Assembly: GCF_020215705.1 (NCBI RefSeq)
Contig: NZ_JAIWNB010000022.1
Span: 1 to 64,000, forward strand
Reading direction: 5' to 3'
From: Nonomuraea aurantiaca
Lineage (GTDB): Bacteria; Actinomycetota; Actinomycetes; Streptosporangiales; Streptosporangiaceae
Length of the DNA: 64,000 nucleotides
In this document: positions 25,312-33,421 of the stretch, in pieces
Position numbering within the stretch: position 1 is the first letter of the stretch
Layout: each line of letters starts with the position of its first letter
Position numbers and translations under genes: made by a program
Notes under the pieces: model-generated
What the model saw: only the letters and a program-made list of their open reading frames with translations
Told to the model about the DNA's origin: nothing
Database searches by the model: none

Positions 25312-26324
25312 CGGGCGAGACGGACAACCCCTATCTCCGCTTCTTCCGTGAGATCGCGGAAGAGGTGGTGATCGAGGACGCCTTCACCTTCACTCATGCA
25401 CGATTCGGGACCCTCGAGCCGCCGCGCGACATGGCGGCCAGCGCCGACCACCCGGTCGTCACCTATCTTGCGAAGCTCATCTATCTGTCCTATTACGCGG
25501 GGGACGACGCGGCCGCACAGATCCTCATGGACGGCGGCAAGGCCGTCGCCACCATCCCTGACTACGAGGACTATCCGTTCAGCGAGCAGCTTCACGGGCA
25601 CAACACCGGACGCGGCCATCTCACCCCTGGCTGGCGGATCACCGGGCACGACGGGCAGCGCTTCCTGGTGCACGGGGAGGGCATCACGCTCAGCGCCGCC
25701 CCGCAGGAGCTGGTCGCGGCCGAACCGGACGGCGAGGTGAAGGTAGGCGCACTGGTGTCGGTGCGTTTCCCGCCGAGCATGCGGTACGCCCTGCTCGGCT
25801 GGTACATGGCCATCGGCGACCAGGGTGTGGCCGAACGCGAGGATGGCCTGGTCCGCATCTATTTCAGCCTGGACGGACACCTCGGGGCCCCGGTCCTGAT
25901 GAAGGCGGTCACCTCGACGCTCAACGCGCTGGAGGTCCCCTTCCAGTTCAAGATGGCCAACCACCCGGCCGCCTACCACCGGCGCGACGCTGGAGTGCTC
26001 TTCCTGAGCGCGGAGGCATGGTCGGACCATCGGACGGCCCTGCTGGAGATGTGCGCGAAGGTACGCGCCGTCCTGCGTGACGACTACCCGCGGCTGGCGC
26101 TGCCGCTCGCGTTCGGGGTCTCCTTCGCCGTTGAGCCCCATGTGCCCGGACGCCTCCTGAGCTTCGGCGAACACCGGTGCCTGCTCGTCGCTGAGGCGCT
26201 GGTCCAGGCGCACGAGCAGGGGGTGAGCGACGCCGCCGGCCGCTTGGCCGTCATCCGCGACCGCTACGCTCGGGAGGGACTGAGCATGGAGACGCCGTAC
26301 GCCGAGCCGGTACGGGTGCCGTGA
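25308..26324 (+). CDS. HopA1-family protein (TvaD-like, putative phospho-Ser/Thr lyase)
   Basis: A 338-residue protein of the HopA1 effector family. The conserved blocks are VRIYFSLDGHLGAPVLMKAV, TLNALEVPFQFKMANHPAAY, RRDAGVLFLSAEAW and a C-terminal LPLAFGVSFAVEP with FGEHRCLLVAEAL. HopA1-like proteins occur in thioamitide and some lanthipeptide-like RiPP clusters next to APH-fold kinases, where the pair installs dehydroamino acids; HopA1 is the probable lyase. Here it would produce Dhb from Thr70 and Dha from Ser63. It overlaps the upstream kinase and downstream degenerate kinase genes by 4 bp each. Confidence 0.82.
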   Translation: MTGETDNPYLRFFREIAEEVVIEDAFTFTHARFGTLEPPRDMAASADHPVVTYLAKLIYLSYYAGDDAAAQILMDGGKAVATIPDYEDYPFSEQLHGHNTGRGHLTPGWRITGHDGQRFLVHGEGITLSAAPQELVAAEPDGEVKVGALVSVRFPPSMRYALLGWYMAIGDQGVAEREDGLVRIYFSLDGHLGAPVLMKAVTSTLNALEVPFQFKMANHPAAYHRRDAGVLFLSAEAWSDHRTALLEMCAKVRAVLRDDYPRLALPLAFGVSFAVEPHVPGRLLSFGEHRCLLVAEALVQAHEQGVSDAAGRLAVIRDRYAREGLSMETPYAEPVRVP

Positions 26325-27229
26325 ACAGGGCGACCGACGCCGTCGACCGGCCGGGCGGACCTGCGGGGAGTGCCACCGGCGTCACGCCCCCGGCCGTCGA
26401 AGGTCTCGTACGAAGCATGGACGGGCCGTTCCTGCTTCGGGTGTGCGTGCGCACCCCGTCCGGTTACCGCTGGGCCGAACGGGACAAGCGGCAGAACGCG
26501 GGATACCTGGACGCGCGGCAGCTCGACGCGCTGCGCACTGTGTTGCCCCAGGACGCCGCCGTGCTCGCCGCCGTCCCCACGCTCTCCACCCCCGGCCTGG
26601 CCACGTGGCCCACGCTGCCCACCCCCGCGCTGCTCTGCGACCGGGGGTACGTCGCCGAGCGCGGCAACCTGGAACACGTCTGCCGGGCACTGGGCGGTTT
26701 CCTCTCCCGGCTGCACGCCGCGCCGCCGGCCGACCTGCCCCGCCGGGACCGCCCGGCCTGGCTGCCTGAAGGATCGTGGGCGGCCCGGGAGGTCGAGGCC
26801 ACGCGGCGTCGGCTGAAGGGCGGAGAGCTCGCGCGCGGCGCGGCCGTCGTCACCCCCTTCACCGGTGAGCCGGTAGTCGTGCACGGCCGGTTCTCGACCG
26901 GTGTGTGCGCCGACACCGGCCGGCCGGTGGTGCTCGGCTGGCGGGAAGCGGGGCTCGGCGACCCACATCGTGACCTGGCCTTCTTCCTGGCTGAGCTGGT
27001 CGAAGCGGCTGCGCTCATCGAGCTGGCGGATGACCCGGCGGCGATGGCGTTCCTCGACGGCTACGGCGCGGTGGCCGATGCCGGCCGGCTGGTGAGCCTC
27101 GTCGCCGACCGGCTGCTGGAGCACTGCGCCCAGAGCACGTTGTGGCGGCCCGCGGGGGGCGACCCGGACGTGGCGCTTCCGCGACTGGAGGCGCAGTGGC
27201 GGCGGTTCGCGGCGGCGGTGACGGCGTGA
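26321..27229 (+). CDS. Degenerate APH-fold protein (TvaE-like pseudokinase)
   Basis: A 302-residue protein aligning with the C-terminal lobe of APH kinases (VVVHGRFSTGVCADTGRPVV, GWREAGLGDPHRDLAFFLAE). The catalytic residues are gone: the HGD-x4-N loop reads H188-G-R-F-S-T-G-V, with Arg for Asp and Val for Asn, and the metal-binding D-x-E reads GWRE. It therefore should not phosphorylate. A second, truncated phosphotransferase-like gene (TvaE) is a standard member of thioamitide clusters, and this is its likely counterpart, perhaps binding leader or helping TvaC/TvaD-like proteins. GTG start in a 4-bp overlap with the HopA1-like gene. Confidence 0.75.
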   Translation: MNRATDAVDRPGGPAGSATGVTPPAVEGLVRSMDGPFLLRVCVRTPSGYRWAERDKRQNAGYLDARQLDALRTVLPQDAAVLAAVPTLSTPGLATWPTLPTPALLCDRGYVAERGNLEHVCRALGGFLSRLHAAPPADLPRRDRPAWLPEGSWAAREVEATRRRLKGGELARGAAVVTPFTGEPVVVHGRFSTGVCADTGRPVVLGWREAGLGDPHRDLAFFLAELVEAAALIELADDPAAMAFLDGYGAVADAGRLVSLVADRLLEHCAQSTLWRPAGGDPDVALPRLEAQWRRFAAAVTA

Positions 27230-27906
27230 CACGGCCTCGGATCGGGCCCGGCGCCGGCGCCCACCTCGATCTGAGTGAGGTGCGGCTGCTGGTCTGCGTC
27301 TCCGGCTCGGTCGCGGCGCTCGCGATGCCGCACATCCTGCTCTGGCTGACAGGCCGGCTCGGGCTGAAACAGATCAGGGTGTTGCTGACACCGATGGCGC
27401 TGCGGCTGGTCACCAAGGACTCGTTCCGACGCGTTGTCGGCTGCGAGGTGATGTGCGACTGGGACGACCTTCCCCTTGAGGACCGCTCCCACGTGTCCGT
27501 CGCCCAGTGGGCTCAGGTGGGTCTGGTGATGCCGGCCACCGCGGACCTGGTCGGCAAGCTCGCCCATGGCATCGCGGACGACCTCGTCAGCTCCACGCTC
27601 ATGGCCGTGTCATGCCCGACCGTCGTCGTGCCCTCCACCAGCGAGACGACCTGGAACAAGCCCGTCGTGCGGCGCAACGTCGCGCAGCTCAGAGCCGACG
27701 GTTTCGAAGTGGTGGAGCCGCGGACGGGTCACTCGCTCGCCACCGGTGCGGACGAGAAGGGTTCGATGGGCGACTACCGGGCCCCGCTGATCGCCGCTCT
27801 GACCCGCGCCGCGGGCCACCCCGAGGCTGTCCCGTCCACGGATGGTTCATCCACATCCGCCCCCGTCGCGGATGCCGCAAGCAGTGAGAGCAGGAGGAAC
27901 CTTTGA
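27226..27906 (+). CDS. Peptidyl-cysteine decarboxylase, EpiD/TvaF-like flavoprotein
   Basis: A 226-residue HFCD-family flavoprotein, the group of EpiD, MrsD and phosphopantothenoylcysteine decarboxylase. It should oxidatively decarboxylate the C-terminal Cys75 of the precursor to the enethiol used in AviMeCys formation. The N-terminal FMN segment is VRLLVCVSGSVAALAMP, the active-site His is H89 (SHVSVAQWAQVGLVMPATAD), PATADLVGKLAHGIADDLVS fits the PASANT block, and PSTSETTW (136-143) replaces the PxMNxxMW block. Length is typical of the core, with a ~25-residue Ser/Ala tail. GTG 27226 overlaps the upstream stop (GTGA); an in-frame GTG 28 codons earlier lies inside the previous gene and was rejected. 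Confidence 0.88.
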   Translation: MTRPRIGPGAGAHLDLSEVRLLVCVSGSVAALAMPHILLWLTGRLGLKQIRVLLTPMALRLVTKDSFRRVVGCEVMCDWDDLPLEDRSHVSVAQWAQVGLVMPATADLVGKLAHGIADDLVSSTLMAVSCPTVVVPSTSETTWNKPVVRRNVAQLRADGFEVVEPRTGHSLATGADEKGSMGDYRAPLIAALTRAAGHPEAVPSTDGSSTSAPVADAASSESRRNL

Positions 27907-29123
27907 CCCTGACACCCGACGTGACGCTCCGTCGCGTCCCCGAACTGCTGGTCGAGGTGGAGAGCTCCCATCGGGTCCGGGTGCACCACGACCGGCGGAT
28001 CTGGGAGCTCGGCCCCCACGCGCTGTCCCTCCTAGACGTGTTCTACGAGCCCGTGACCGTCGCCGAGGCCCTCCAGCGTCTTCGCCCGCGGCTCAAGGGC
28101 AGGCGAGCCGTCGACGAGCTGCTCACGACGCTCACCACCATGACCGGGGCCGGGCTGCTCACCCCCGACCCGGCTGAGGGCCACTCGGAGCTGATGTTCC
28201 CCATCGGCGGGTACGGACAGGCGTATCCGGATATCACGATGCTCGAGGACCCGGTTCGCAAGCCGCTGTTCCTCAAGGCCATCGACGAGGTGGTCGGCCC
28301 GGACGACGTGGTCCTGGACCTCGGCACCGGCTGCGGCGTCCTGGCCGTCGCGGCGGCCCGCGCCGGTGCCCGGCACGTGTACGCCGTCGAGCCCGCACGC
28401 ACCGGCGACATCGCCGCCCGCGTGGTGGAGCGCAACGGCTTCGCCGACCGGGTCACGCTCATACGCGGCTGGTCCAGCACCACCGAACTGCCCGAGAAGG
28501 CGACCGTCCTCACCACCGACATCATCGGTAACGACGGCCTGGACATGGTCGTCTGGGAGAACCTGCAGGACGCCCGGCGGCGCCTGCTCACCGACGACGC
28601 GCGCCTGATCCCCGGCTCGCTGCGCGGCAAGGTCTACCTCGCCCACATGCCGGACGACTTCCGCTCCCGGCACCGGATCCTGCCCTCGCACATCGCGCGC
28701 TGGCAGAGCCGGTACGGGATCGACTTCTCGCCGATGCTGGAGGGCAACCTCTCCCGCTCCGCGGGCTTCTACGAACGGCCCGAGCACGTGCGGACCTGGG
28801 AGCGGCTCTCGGAGCCGGTACCCCTGTTCACGGTCGACCTGCACCAGGACGTACGGCACTTCGAGAACCGGGTGACCGTGCCCGTCACCCGGCCGGGCCT
28901 GCTCAACACCGCCCTCGTCTACTTCGAGGCACAGCTCGGTCCTACCACCGTGCTCTCCACCGCTCCCTGGGACGGCGGTGAGAAGAGCCACTGGTACTGC
29001 GCCGGCTGGGCCTTCCCCGAGGAGGTCAAGGTCGCGCCCGGAGACATGATCACGCTGAGTTACCGATACGAGGGCGACGGCCGGGCTCGTGTCGAACTCG
29101 TTCAGGAACAGGGGGAATCATGA
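27903..29123 (+). CDS. PRMT-like SAM methyltransferase with N-terminal RRE/PqqD-like domain (TvaG-like)
   Basis: A 406-residue protein. Residues ~10-90 resemble a PqqD/RRE-type winged helix (RVHHDRRIWELGPHALSLLD, VTVAEALQRL, AVDELLTTLTTMTGAGLL). A class I methyltransferase of PRMT-like architecture follows: motif I DVVLDLGTGCGVLAVAAARA (residues ~135-155), the acidic VYAVEPA, and the C-terminal beta-barrel half. In known thioamitides a cluster methyltransferase gives N,N-dimethyl-histidinium or N-terminal methylation; His74 is the obvious substrate here. TTG start with AGGAGG (27892-27897) five bases upstream, overlapping the decarboxylase stop (TTGA). The RRE-like part may supply leader binding for the cluster, since no separate RRE gene is seen. 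Confidence 0.78.
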   Translation: MTLTPDVTLRRVPELLVEVESSHRVRVHHDRRIWELGPHALSLLDVFYEPVTVAEALQRLRPRLKGRRAVDELLTTLTTMTGAGLLTPDPAEGHSELMFPIGGYGQAYPDITMLEDPVRKPLFLKAIDEVVGPDDVVLDLGTGCGVLAVAAARAGARHVYAVEPARTGDIAARVVERNGFADRVTLIRGWSSTTELPEKATVLTTDIIGNDGLDMVVWENLQDARRRLLTDDARLIPGSLRGKVYLAHMPDDFRSRHRILPSHIARWQSRYGIDFSPMLEGNLSRSAGFYERPEHVRTWERLSEPVPLFTVDLHQDVRHFENRVTVPVTRPGLLNTALVYFEAQLGPTTVLSTAPWDGGEKSHWYCAGWAFPEEVKVAPGDMITLSYRYEGDGRARVELVQEQGES

Positions 29124-30469
29124 AGTTGCGTACTCAGGTGCCCAAAGTCAACGGCCGTGGTGTGCACCGAGAGGTCACGGCTGAGGAGACCTGGTCGCGC
29201 GTGGAGCCGCATCTCTTGCGTGCGGGCATCACCCGGGTCGCCGACATCACGTGGCTGGACCGTATCGGCATCCCTGTCTACAACGCGATCTCCCCACGCT
29301 CCAACGACATCATCTCTGTCTACAACGGCAAGGGCATGACCCCGCTGCAGGCCAAGACCTCGGCCGTGATGGAGGCCATGGAGCGCTTCTCCGCGTGGCT
29401 GCCACGCATGCCCGCCGCCATCGCCTCCTACGCGGAGCTGCGCGCCGCAGGGCGGAGCGTGATGCACCCCACCGAGTACTTATTGGAGCTGGCCCCGCAC
29501 TATTCCGACAACCGGCCCATCTCCTGGGCGCAGGGCCACGACCTGCTCTCGGACGAACCCGTGCTGGTTCCCCAGGACGCGGCCGGCTACGTGGCCAATT
29601 ACCACGAGGCGCCCTGCTACCGCATCACCACCACCAATGGGCTCGCCTCCGGCAACAGCCTCGAGGAGGCGGTGTGTCACGCGCTGTGCGAGGTGATCGA
29701 GCGCGACGCCATAACCATCTCCGAACTGCTGAGCACGAAGCTCGGCCAGGGGCTGCAGCGGGATGACCGCGCGGGGCACGCTGCCGCGATCATCGGCTGG
29801 CTCAAGGAGCAGCACCCGCACCTGGACGTCGACACGCTGCCGCCGCGAGCTCAGGACCTGGTCACCCGTGTCCACGACGCGCGGCTGGAGATGCGGGTGG
29901 TCCAACTGACCAATGACACCGGCGTGCCGACCTTCGTGGCGGCGACCACCGAGGAGCTGACGGCCACCTCGTCACACAACCACGCCGGCTTCGGCACCCA
30001 CCCCGACGTTGAGGTCGCGATCACGCGGGCGATCAGCGAGTGTGCTCAGGGACGTGCGGTGGACATCCAGGCAATGCGCGAGGACATCTCCTTGCCGGGC
30101 ACGCAGGTGCCCAAGCACATGCTGCACGTGCACCGGTCCGCGACCGTGGACAAGGGCGGCTGGCTCTGGAAGCCGGTGAACAAGGTCCTCGACGCCCGGG
30201 AGATCACCTCCTATCGGCACGCCGACGTGATGGACGACGTGCGCTTCATGCTCGACCGCCTTCGGGCGATCGGGATGACCCGCGCCATCGTGGTCGACCT
30301 GTCCCCACCGCAGATCCCGGTCTCCGTGGTCCGGCTGCTGGTGCCCGGGCTGGAGTCCTGGGGCGTCGATCACAGCAGGCTCGGCCACCGGGCCGCCGCC
30401 GCGTGGAACCGTGCCGTCCGCACGGCCGCCGAACTCGACCGCCGTCTGTCCCTCGCCGAGGCGGGCTGA
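29120..30469 (+). CDS. YcaO-domain protein, thioamide-forming (TvaH-like)
   Basis: A 449-residue YcaO enzyme. ATP-binding residues are seen in TSAVMEAMERFSAWLP (E85, E88), ALCEVIERDAITI (E191, E194) and GFGTHPDVEVAITRAISECA. The C-terminus ends LSLAEAG, without the PxPxP tail of azoline-forming YcaO enzymes. A TfuA gene follows at once. YcaO+TfuA pairs install thioamides in thioviridamide-type peptides (and in methyl-coenzyme M reductase), so this enzyme should activate core peptide bonds with ATP and a sulfur donor. It overlaps the methyltransferase gene by ATGA. Confidence 0.92.
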   Translation: MKLRTQVPKVNGRGVHREVTAEETWSRVEPHLLRAGITRVADITWLDRIGIPVYNAISPRSNDIISVYNGKGMTPLQAKTSAVMEAMERFSAWLPRMPAAIASYAELRAAGRSVMHPTEYLLELAPHYSDNRPISWAQGHDLLSDEPVLVPQDAAGYVANYHEAPCYRITTTNGLASGNSLEEAVCHALCEVIERDAITISELLSTKLGQGLQRDDRAGHAAAIIGWLKEQHPHLDVDTLPPRAQDLVTRVHDARLEMRVVQLTNDTGVPTFVAATTEELTATSSHNHAGFGTHPDVEVAITRAISECAQGRAVDIQAMREDISLPGTQVPKHMLHVHRSATVDKGGWLWKPVNKVLDAREITSYRHADVMDDVRFMLDRLRAIGMTRAIVVDLSPPQIPVSVVRLLVPGLESWGVDHSRLGHRAAAAWNRAVRTAAELDRRLSLAEAG

Positions 30470-30495
30470 CCACCGTGAACGCAGAAAGGAACGCC

Positions 30496-31143
30496 ATGCG
30501 CGCAGCGGTCTTTCTCGGACCGAGCCTGTCCCCGGCCCTGGCGCTGAAGGAACTGGAGGCGGAATACCTGCCGCCGATCCAGCGTGGCGACATCGACGCG
30601 CTGCTACGTCGGCCTGAGCCGCCCGAGGTGATCGGTATCGTGGACGGCCGGTTCCTGTCGTCGCTGTCGATCTCGCCGAAGGAGGTCCTCGGCGCCGTCG
30701 ACCAGGGCGTACGTGTCTATGGGTCCTCCAGCATGGGCGCCCTGCGCGCCGCGGAGTGCGCTCCCTGGGGAATGATCGGCATCGGGAGGATCTACGAGGC
30801 GTACGCGTCCGGGGCCGTCGACGCCGACGACGAGGTGGCGATCATCTACGACGAGGAGACCGGGGCTGCCGCGTCCGATCCCATGATCAACCTTCGGTTC
30901 GCCGTCGACGCGGCGGTGGAACGCGGGCTGGTCACGGCCGAGACCGGAGCGACTTTCGTCGACGCGGCGAAGAAGTTGTACTTCCCCGAGCGCACCGCGC
31001 GCAACACTTTGCGGGTCGTCGAACCCGATCTGCCCACCGACGAACATGAGGCACTCGCCCGGTTCTTCGCCTTCGAGGCGCCCGACACCAAGGCCGATGA
31101 CGCCCTGCTGCTGCTCGCCGCGATCAGGGAGTATCTGGGATGA
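30496..31143 (+). CDS. TfuA-like core domain protein (TvaI-like)
   Basis: A 215-residue TfuA protein. The family signature VRVYGSSSMGALRAAECAPW is present near residue 75, with AAVFLGPSLSP at the N-terminus. TfuA proteins are partners of thioamide-forming YcaO enzymes and are thought to deliver sulfide or sulfur. ATG 30496 is chosen: GAAAGGA lies 5 bases upstream. The frame is open far into the yeast-like YcaO gene upstream only as a shadow. The gene follows YcaO after 26 bp and overlaps the next small frame by ATGA. Confidence 0.9.
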   Translation: MRAAVFLGPSLSPALALKELEAEYLPPIQRGDIDALLRRPEPPEVIGIVDGRFLSSLSISPKEVLGAVDQGVRVYGSSSMGALRAAECAPWGMIGIGRIYEAYASGAVDADDEVAIIYDEETGAAASDPMINLRFAVDAAVERGLVTAETGATFVDAAKKLYFPERTARNTLRVVEPDLPTDEHEALARFFAFEAPDTKADDALLLLAAIREYLG

Positions 31144-31373
31144 GGAACCACACCGCGACGCGAGAGGACCGACGCACCCGCTTCCATGCCGACGGGTTCC
31201 TCTTCCCGGTCGAACTGCTGGATCGGGAGCAGGCGCAAGAGTACGCCACCGCGCCCAGGACCTACCGCGAGATCGCCCGGCGGGCCGGCGGGCTGCTGAG
31301 GGCACGTGTGAGGATGCGGGAAGCCCGGCTGGTCGCGGTCATGCGCGAGGCTCACGCCAGGCGGGCCGGGTGA
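31140..31373 (+). CDS. 77-residue protein, likely N-terminal remnant of a PhyH-type dioxygenase (TvaJ-like)
   Basis: The sequence FHADGFLFPVELLDREQAQE followed by RRAGGLLRARVRMREARL resembles the first ~70 residues of phytanoyl-CoA dioxygenase-type 2-oxoglutarate/Fe(II) hydroxylases (pattern F-x2-DGFLFP-x2-LL). The position between TfuA and the peptidase is where thioamitide clusters carry the histidine beta-hydroxylase (TvaJ). All metal (H-x-D...H) and 2-oxoglutarate ligands are missing, so it cannot hydroxylate. It starts within the TfuA stop (ATGA) and its stop overlaps the peptidase start (GTGA), so the frame is neatly embedded and may be kept as a coupling frame. The match is short; a novel small cluster protein is possible. 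Confidence 0.5.
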   Translation: MRNHTATREDRRTRFHADGFLFPVELLDREQAQEYATAPRTYREIARRAGGLLRARVRMREARLVAVMREAHARRAG

Positions 31374-32287
31374 CCGGCTGGCAGATCGCGGTCAAAGACG
31401 GCTTCCTCACCACGGGGACCGACCTCGCGCCTCCGTGGTCGGCGCGCGGCCCGACGGGAACGGGGCTCCCGCCGGCGACGGATTCCATCGAGCGATGGTT
31501 TCCCGCCGTCATCGACCAAGGGGAACAGCCGCTGTGCACCTCAGCGGTGATCACCGCTATGGCCTCCTATTACGCGCGGCGGGCCGAGGGGCGGGAGTTC
31601 GAGCCCTCCCTGCTCTTCAACTACCGCCTCTCCCGCAAGCTCGGCGGCAATCCCGACCGCAACGGCTCGCACATCCTCTTCAGCCTTGCCGCATGGACGC
31701 GCTACGGCCTGGCCGACGAGGCGAGCTGGCCGTTGGATCTGAACCGCGTCAACGACGACCCACCCGAGGAGGCGTACCCGGCGAGCGCGCCGCGGCTACA
31801 ACTCCGGCGGCTCGCGGGCGACGCGATGCCACCGGAGAAACTCCTCACGTCCCTGAAGACGCCGCTCGCGGTGGGCGTTCCGGTCGTCTTCGAGGTCACG
31901 CTGCACCTCTCGACAACCGGGTCGTTCGCCGACGGGATCTTTCCGGTTCCGCATCCCAGGGAAGCGCTCCTCGGTACGCATGTGGTGCTGCTCGTCGGCT
32001 ACGACGAGAACCAGCCGTGCGGTCCCGGGCTCACCGGTGCGTTCCGGGTGCTCAACAGCTGGGGGACGAGGTGGGGCGACGACGGCTACGGGTGGCTGCC
32101 GTTCGCGTACGTCCGTCAAGGGCCGGTCCGCGACAGCTGGCTGGCGATCGAGCCGGGCTGGGCAGCCACGCGGGACCGCGGCCCGGCCGATGATCGCGTT
32201 CCGGCACCGAGCCGGGAGGATTCCCCGGTCGTCGGCGGGTCACGGTCCGTCATCGCACAGCGAGGCGGTCCGACTCCGGCCAGATGA
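31370..32287 (+). CDS. Papain-like (C1A) cysteine peptidase (TvaK-like)
   Basis: A 305-residue C1A-type peptidase. The catalytic set is complete: Q/C in VIDQGEQPLCTSAVITAMAS (C56), His in LLGTHVVLLVGYDE (H204) and Asn in FRVLNSWGTRWGDDGYGWLP (N229). No signal peptide is seen, so it acts in the cytoplasm. Thioamitide clusters encode such a peptidase, which probably removes the leader; here the likely cut is between Gly62 and Ser63. Start GTG 31370 overlaps the preceding small frame. Its last 38 bp overlap the convergent regulator gene. Confidence 0.85.
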   Translation: MTGWQIAVKDGFLTTGTDLAPPWSARGPTGTGLPPATDSIERWFPAVIDQGEQPLCTSAVITAMASYYARRAEGREFEPSLLFNYRLSRKLGGNPDRNGSHILFSLAAWTRYGLADEASWPLDLNRVNDDPPEEAYPASAPRLQLRRLAGDAMPPEKLLTSLKTPLAVGVPVVFEVTLHLSTTGSFADGIFPVPHPREALLGTHVVLLVGYDENQPCGPGLTGAFRVLNSWGTRWGDDGYGWLPFAYVRQGPVRDSWLAIEPGWAATRDRGPADDRVPAPSREDSPVVGGSRSVIAQRGGPTPAR

Positions 32288-33080
32288 CGCTGCGTGCCCT
32301 GGCGTCGTCGCGGTCGAGGAGGGCGCGATGCAGCCGGTTCAGCTCGTCACCCGGCTCCACCCCCAGCTCCCTGTCCAAGATGTCCCGAATCTCACGGTAG
32401 GTGCGCAGGGCCTTCTCGACATCCCCGGAGCAGTGGTAGGCGTAGATCAGCTGCGCCCAGGCGCCCTCACGGTAGGGGTGGTCGGCCAGCAGTGCCCTCA
32501 GCTCGGGGATGACGAGCCGGTGCTCCCCACGCTGAAGCCGGACCGCGTTCAGATCCTCCTGCGTGATCAACCGCAGGTCGTTGAACGCGTCAAGCTGGGC
32601 GAGCAGCCGGCTGGAGCCGGCGATGTCACAACCGCCGGCCGGCCCATGCCAAAGCTCCAAGGCCAGCTTCAGCAGCTGGATGGCCGGCTCGTAGTCGTCG
32701 TTGCGCCTCAGGGTCTGCGCACGGGCGATCAGCCGAAGGAAAACGTCGGCGTCCAGTTCCATCTTCTCGACACGCAGGAGGTACGCGCCGCCTCCGCCGC
32801 TCCCTCGCAGCGACTCCAGCCGTACCTTCGAGGGGTCCACGGCGTTGAGACAACGACGCAGACCGGAAGCGTACGTGCGCAGGTTGGAACGGTATCCGGC
32901 AGGCGGATCGTCCCAGAGCAGCTCGGCCAGCGTGGTGTGGGCCACGAACCTGTTGGGCCGCAGCAGCAGGGCGGCCAGCAGACCTCGTACCCGATGTTCC
33001 GAAAGCTGCTTGTCGGCCGCCTTCCGCGCGGCGTCCCGCTGCGCCAGCAAACCGACAGGGCCCAGTATCGTGAAGATCAC
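32250..33080 (-). CDS. SARP-type (AfsR/BTAD) transcriptional regulator
   Basis: A 276-residue Streptomyces antibiotic regulatory protein. The N-terminal OmpR-like winged helix is FTILGPVGLL, RVRGLLAALLLRPNRFVAHT, LAELLWDDPPAGYRSNLRTY; the bacterial transcriptional activation domain follows (DADVFLRLIARAQTL, GAWAQLIYAYHCSGDVEKAL, RTYREIRDILDRELGVEPGD). It lacks the ATPase and TPR parts of full AfsR. SARPs activate natural-product operons, and this one converges on the end of the thioamitide operon, so it is the probable pathway activator. GTG start at 33080. No convincing direct-repeat SARP box was found upstream of the precursor gene. Confidence 0.87.
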   Translation of the reverse strand: MIFTILGPVGLLAQRDAARKAADKQLSEHRVRGLLAALLLRPNRFVAHTTLAELLWDDPPAGYRSNLRTYASGLRRCLNAVDPSKVRLESLRGSGGGGAYLLRVEKMELDADVFLRLIARAQTLRRNDDYEPAIQLLKLALELWHGPAGGCDIAGSSRLLAQLDAFNDLRLITQEDLNAVRLQRGEHRLVIPELRALLADHPYREGAWAQLIYAYHCSGDVEKALRTYREIRDILDRELGVEPGDELNRLHRALLDRDDARARSVIWPESDRLAVR

Positions 33081-33421
33081 GGTGTGACGCGCGTAGGCGT
33101 CGCCGATTGACGCGGAAACCCATTACTTGGCCGAGCTGCTATTACCGTGCCATGATCCGCTGTCTGGGCGTCGCCGATCGATAAAGTCTTCGCCGTTACA
33201 AGCGTCATCGATGCCGGGAGACGCCTCTCCCTTGTTCTTGGCATTCTGATTTCTCCAGTTCGATGCCCACCGGATCCTCGTGGTGACCCGATTGAGCGGG
33301 CGAGTTCACCGTCTCGCAGCGGTTGGTCGCATATCCGTTGATACGAATATCGTCTACCGCCGCGGCCACCAACAGGAAACGGAAGCCGACTTCCTCATTC
33401 GGACCTCCGGACTCGGTGTCG

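Noticed and set aside
23986..32287. Reading the cluster as a class III/IV lanthipeptide or linaridin pathway
   Set aside because: There is no LanKC/LanL/LanM or linaridin dehydratase gene. YcaO plus TfuA, HopA1 and a C-terminal HC core point to thioamitides.
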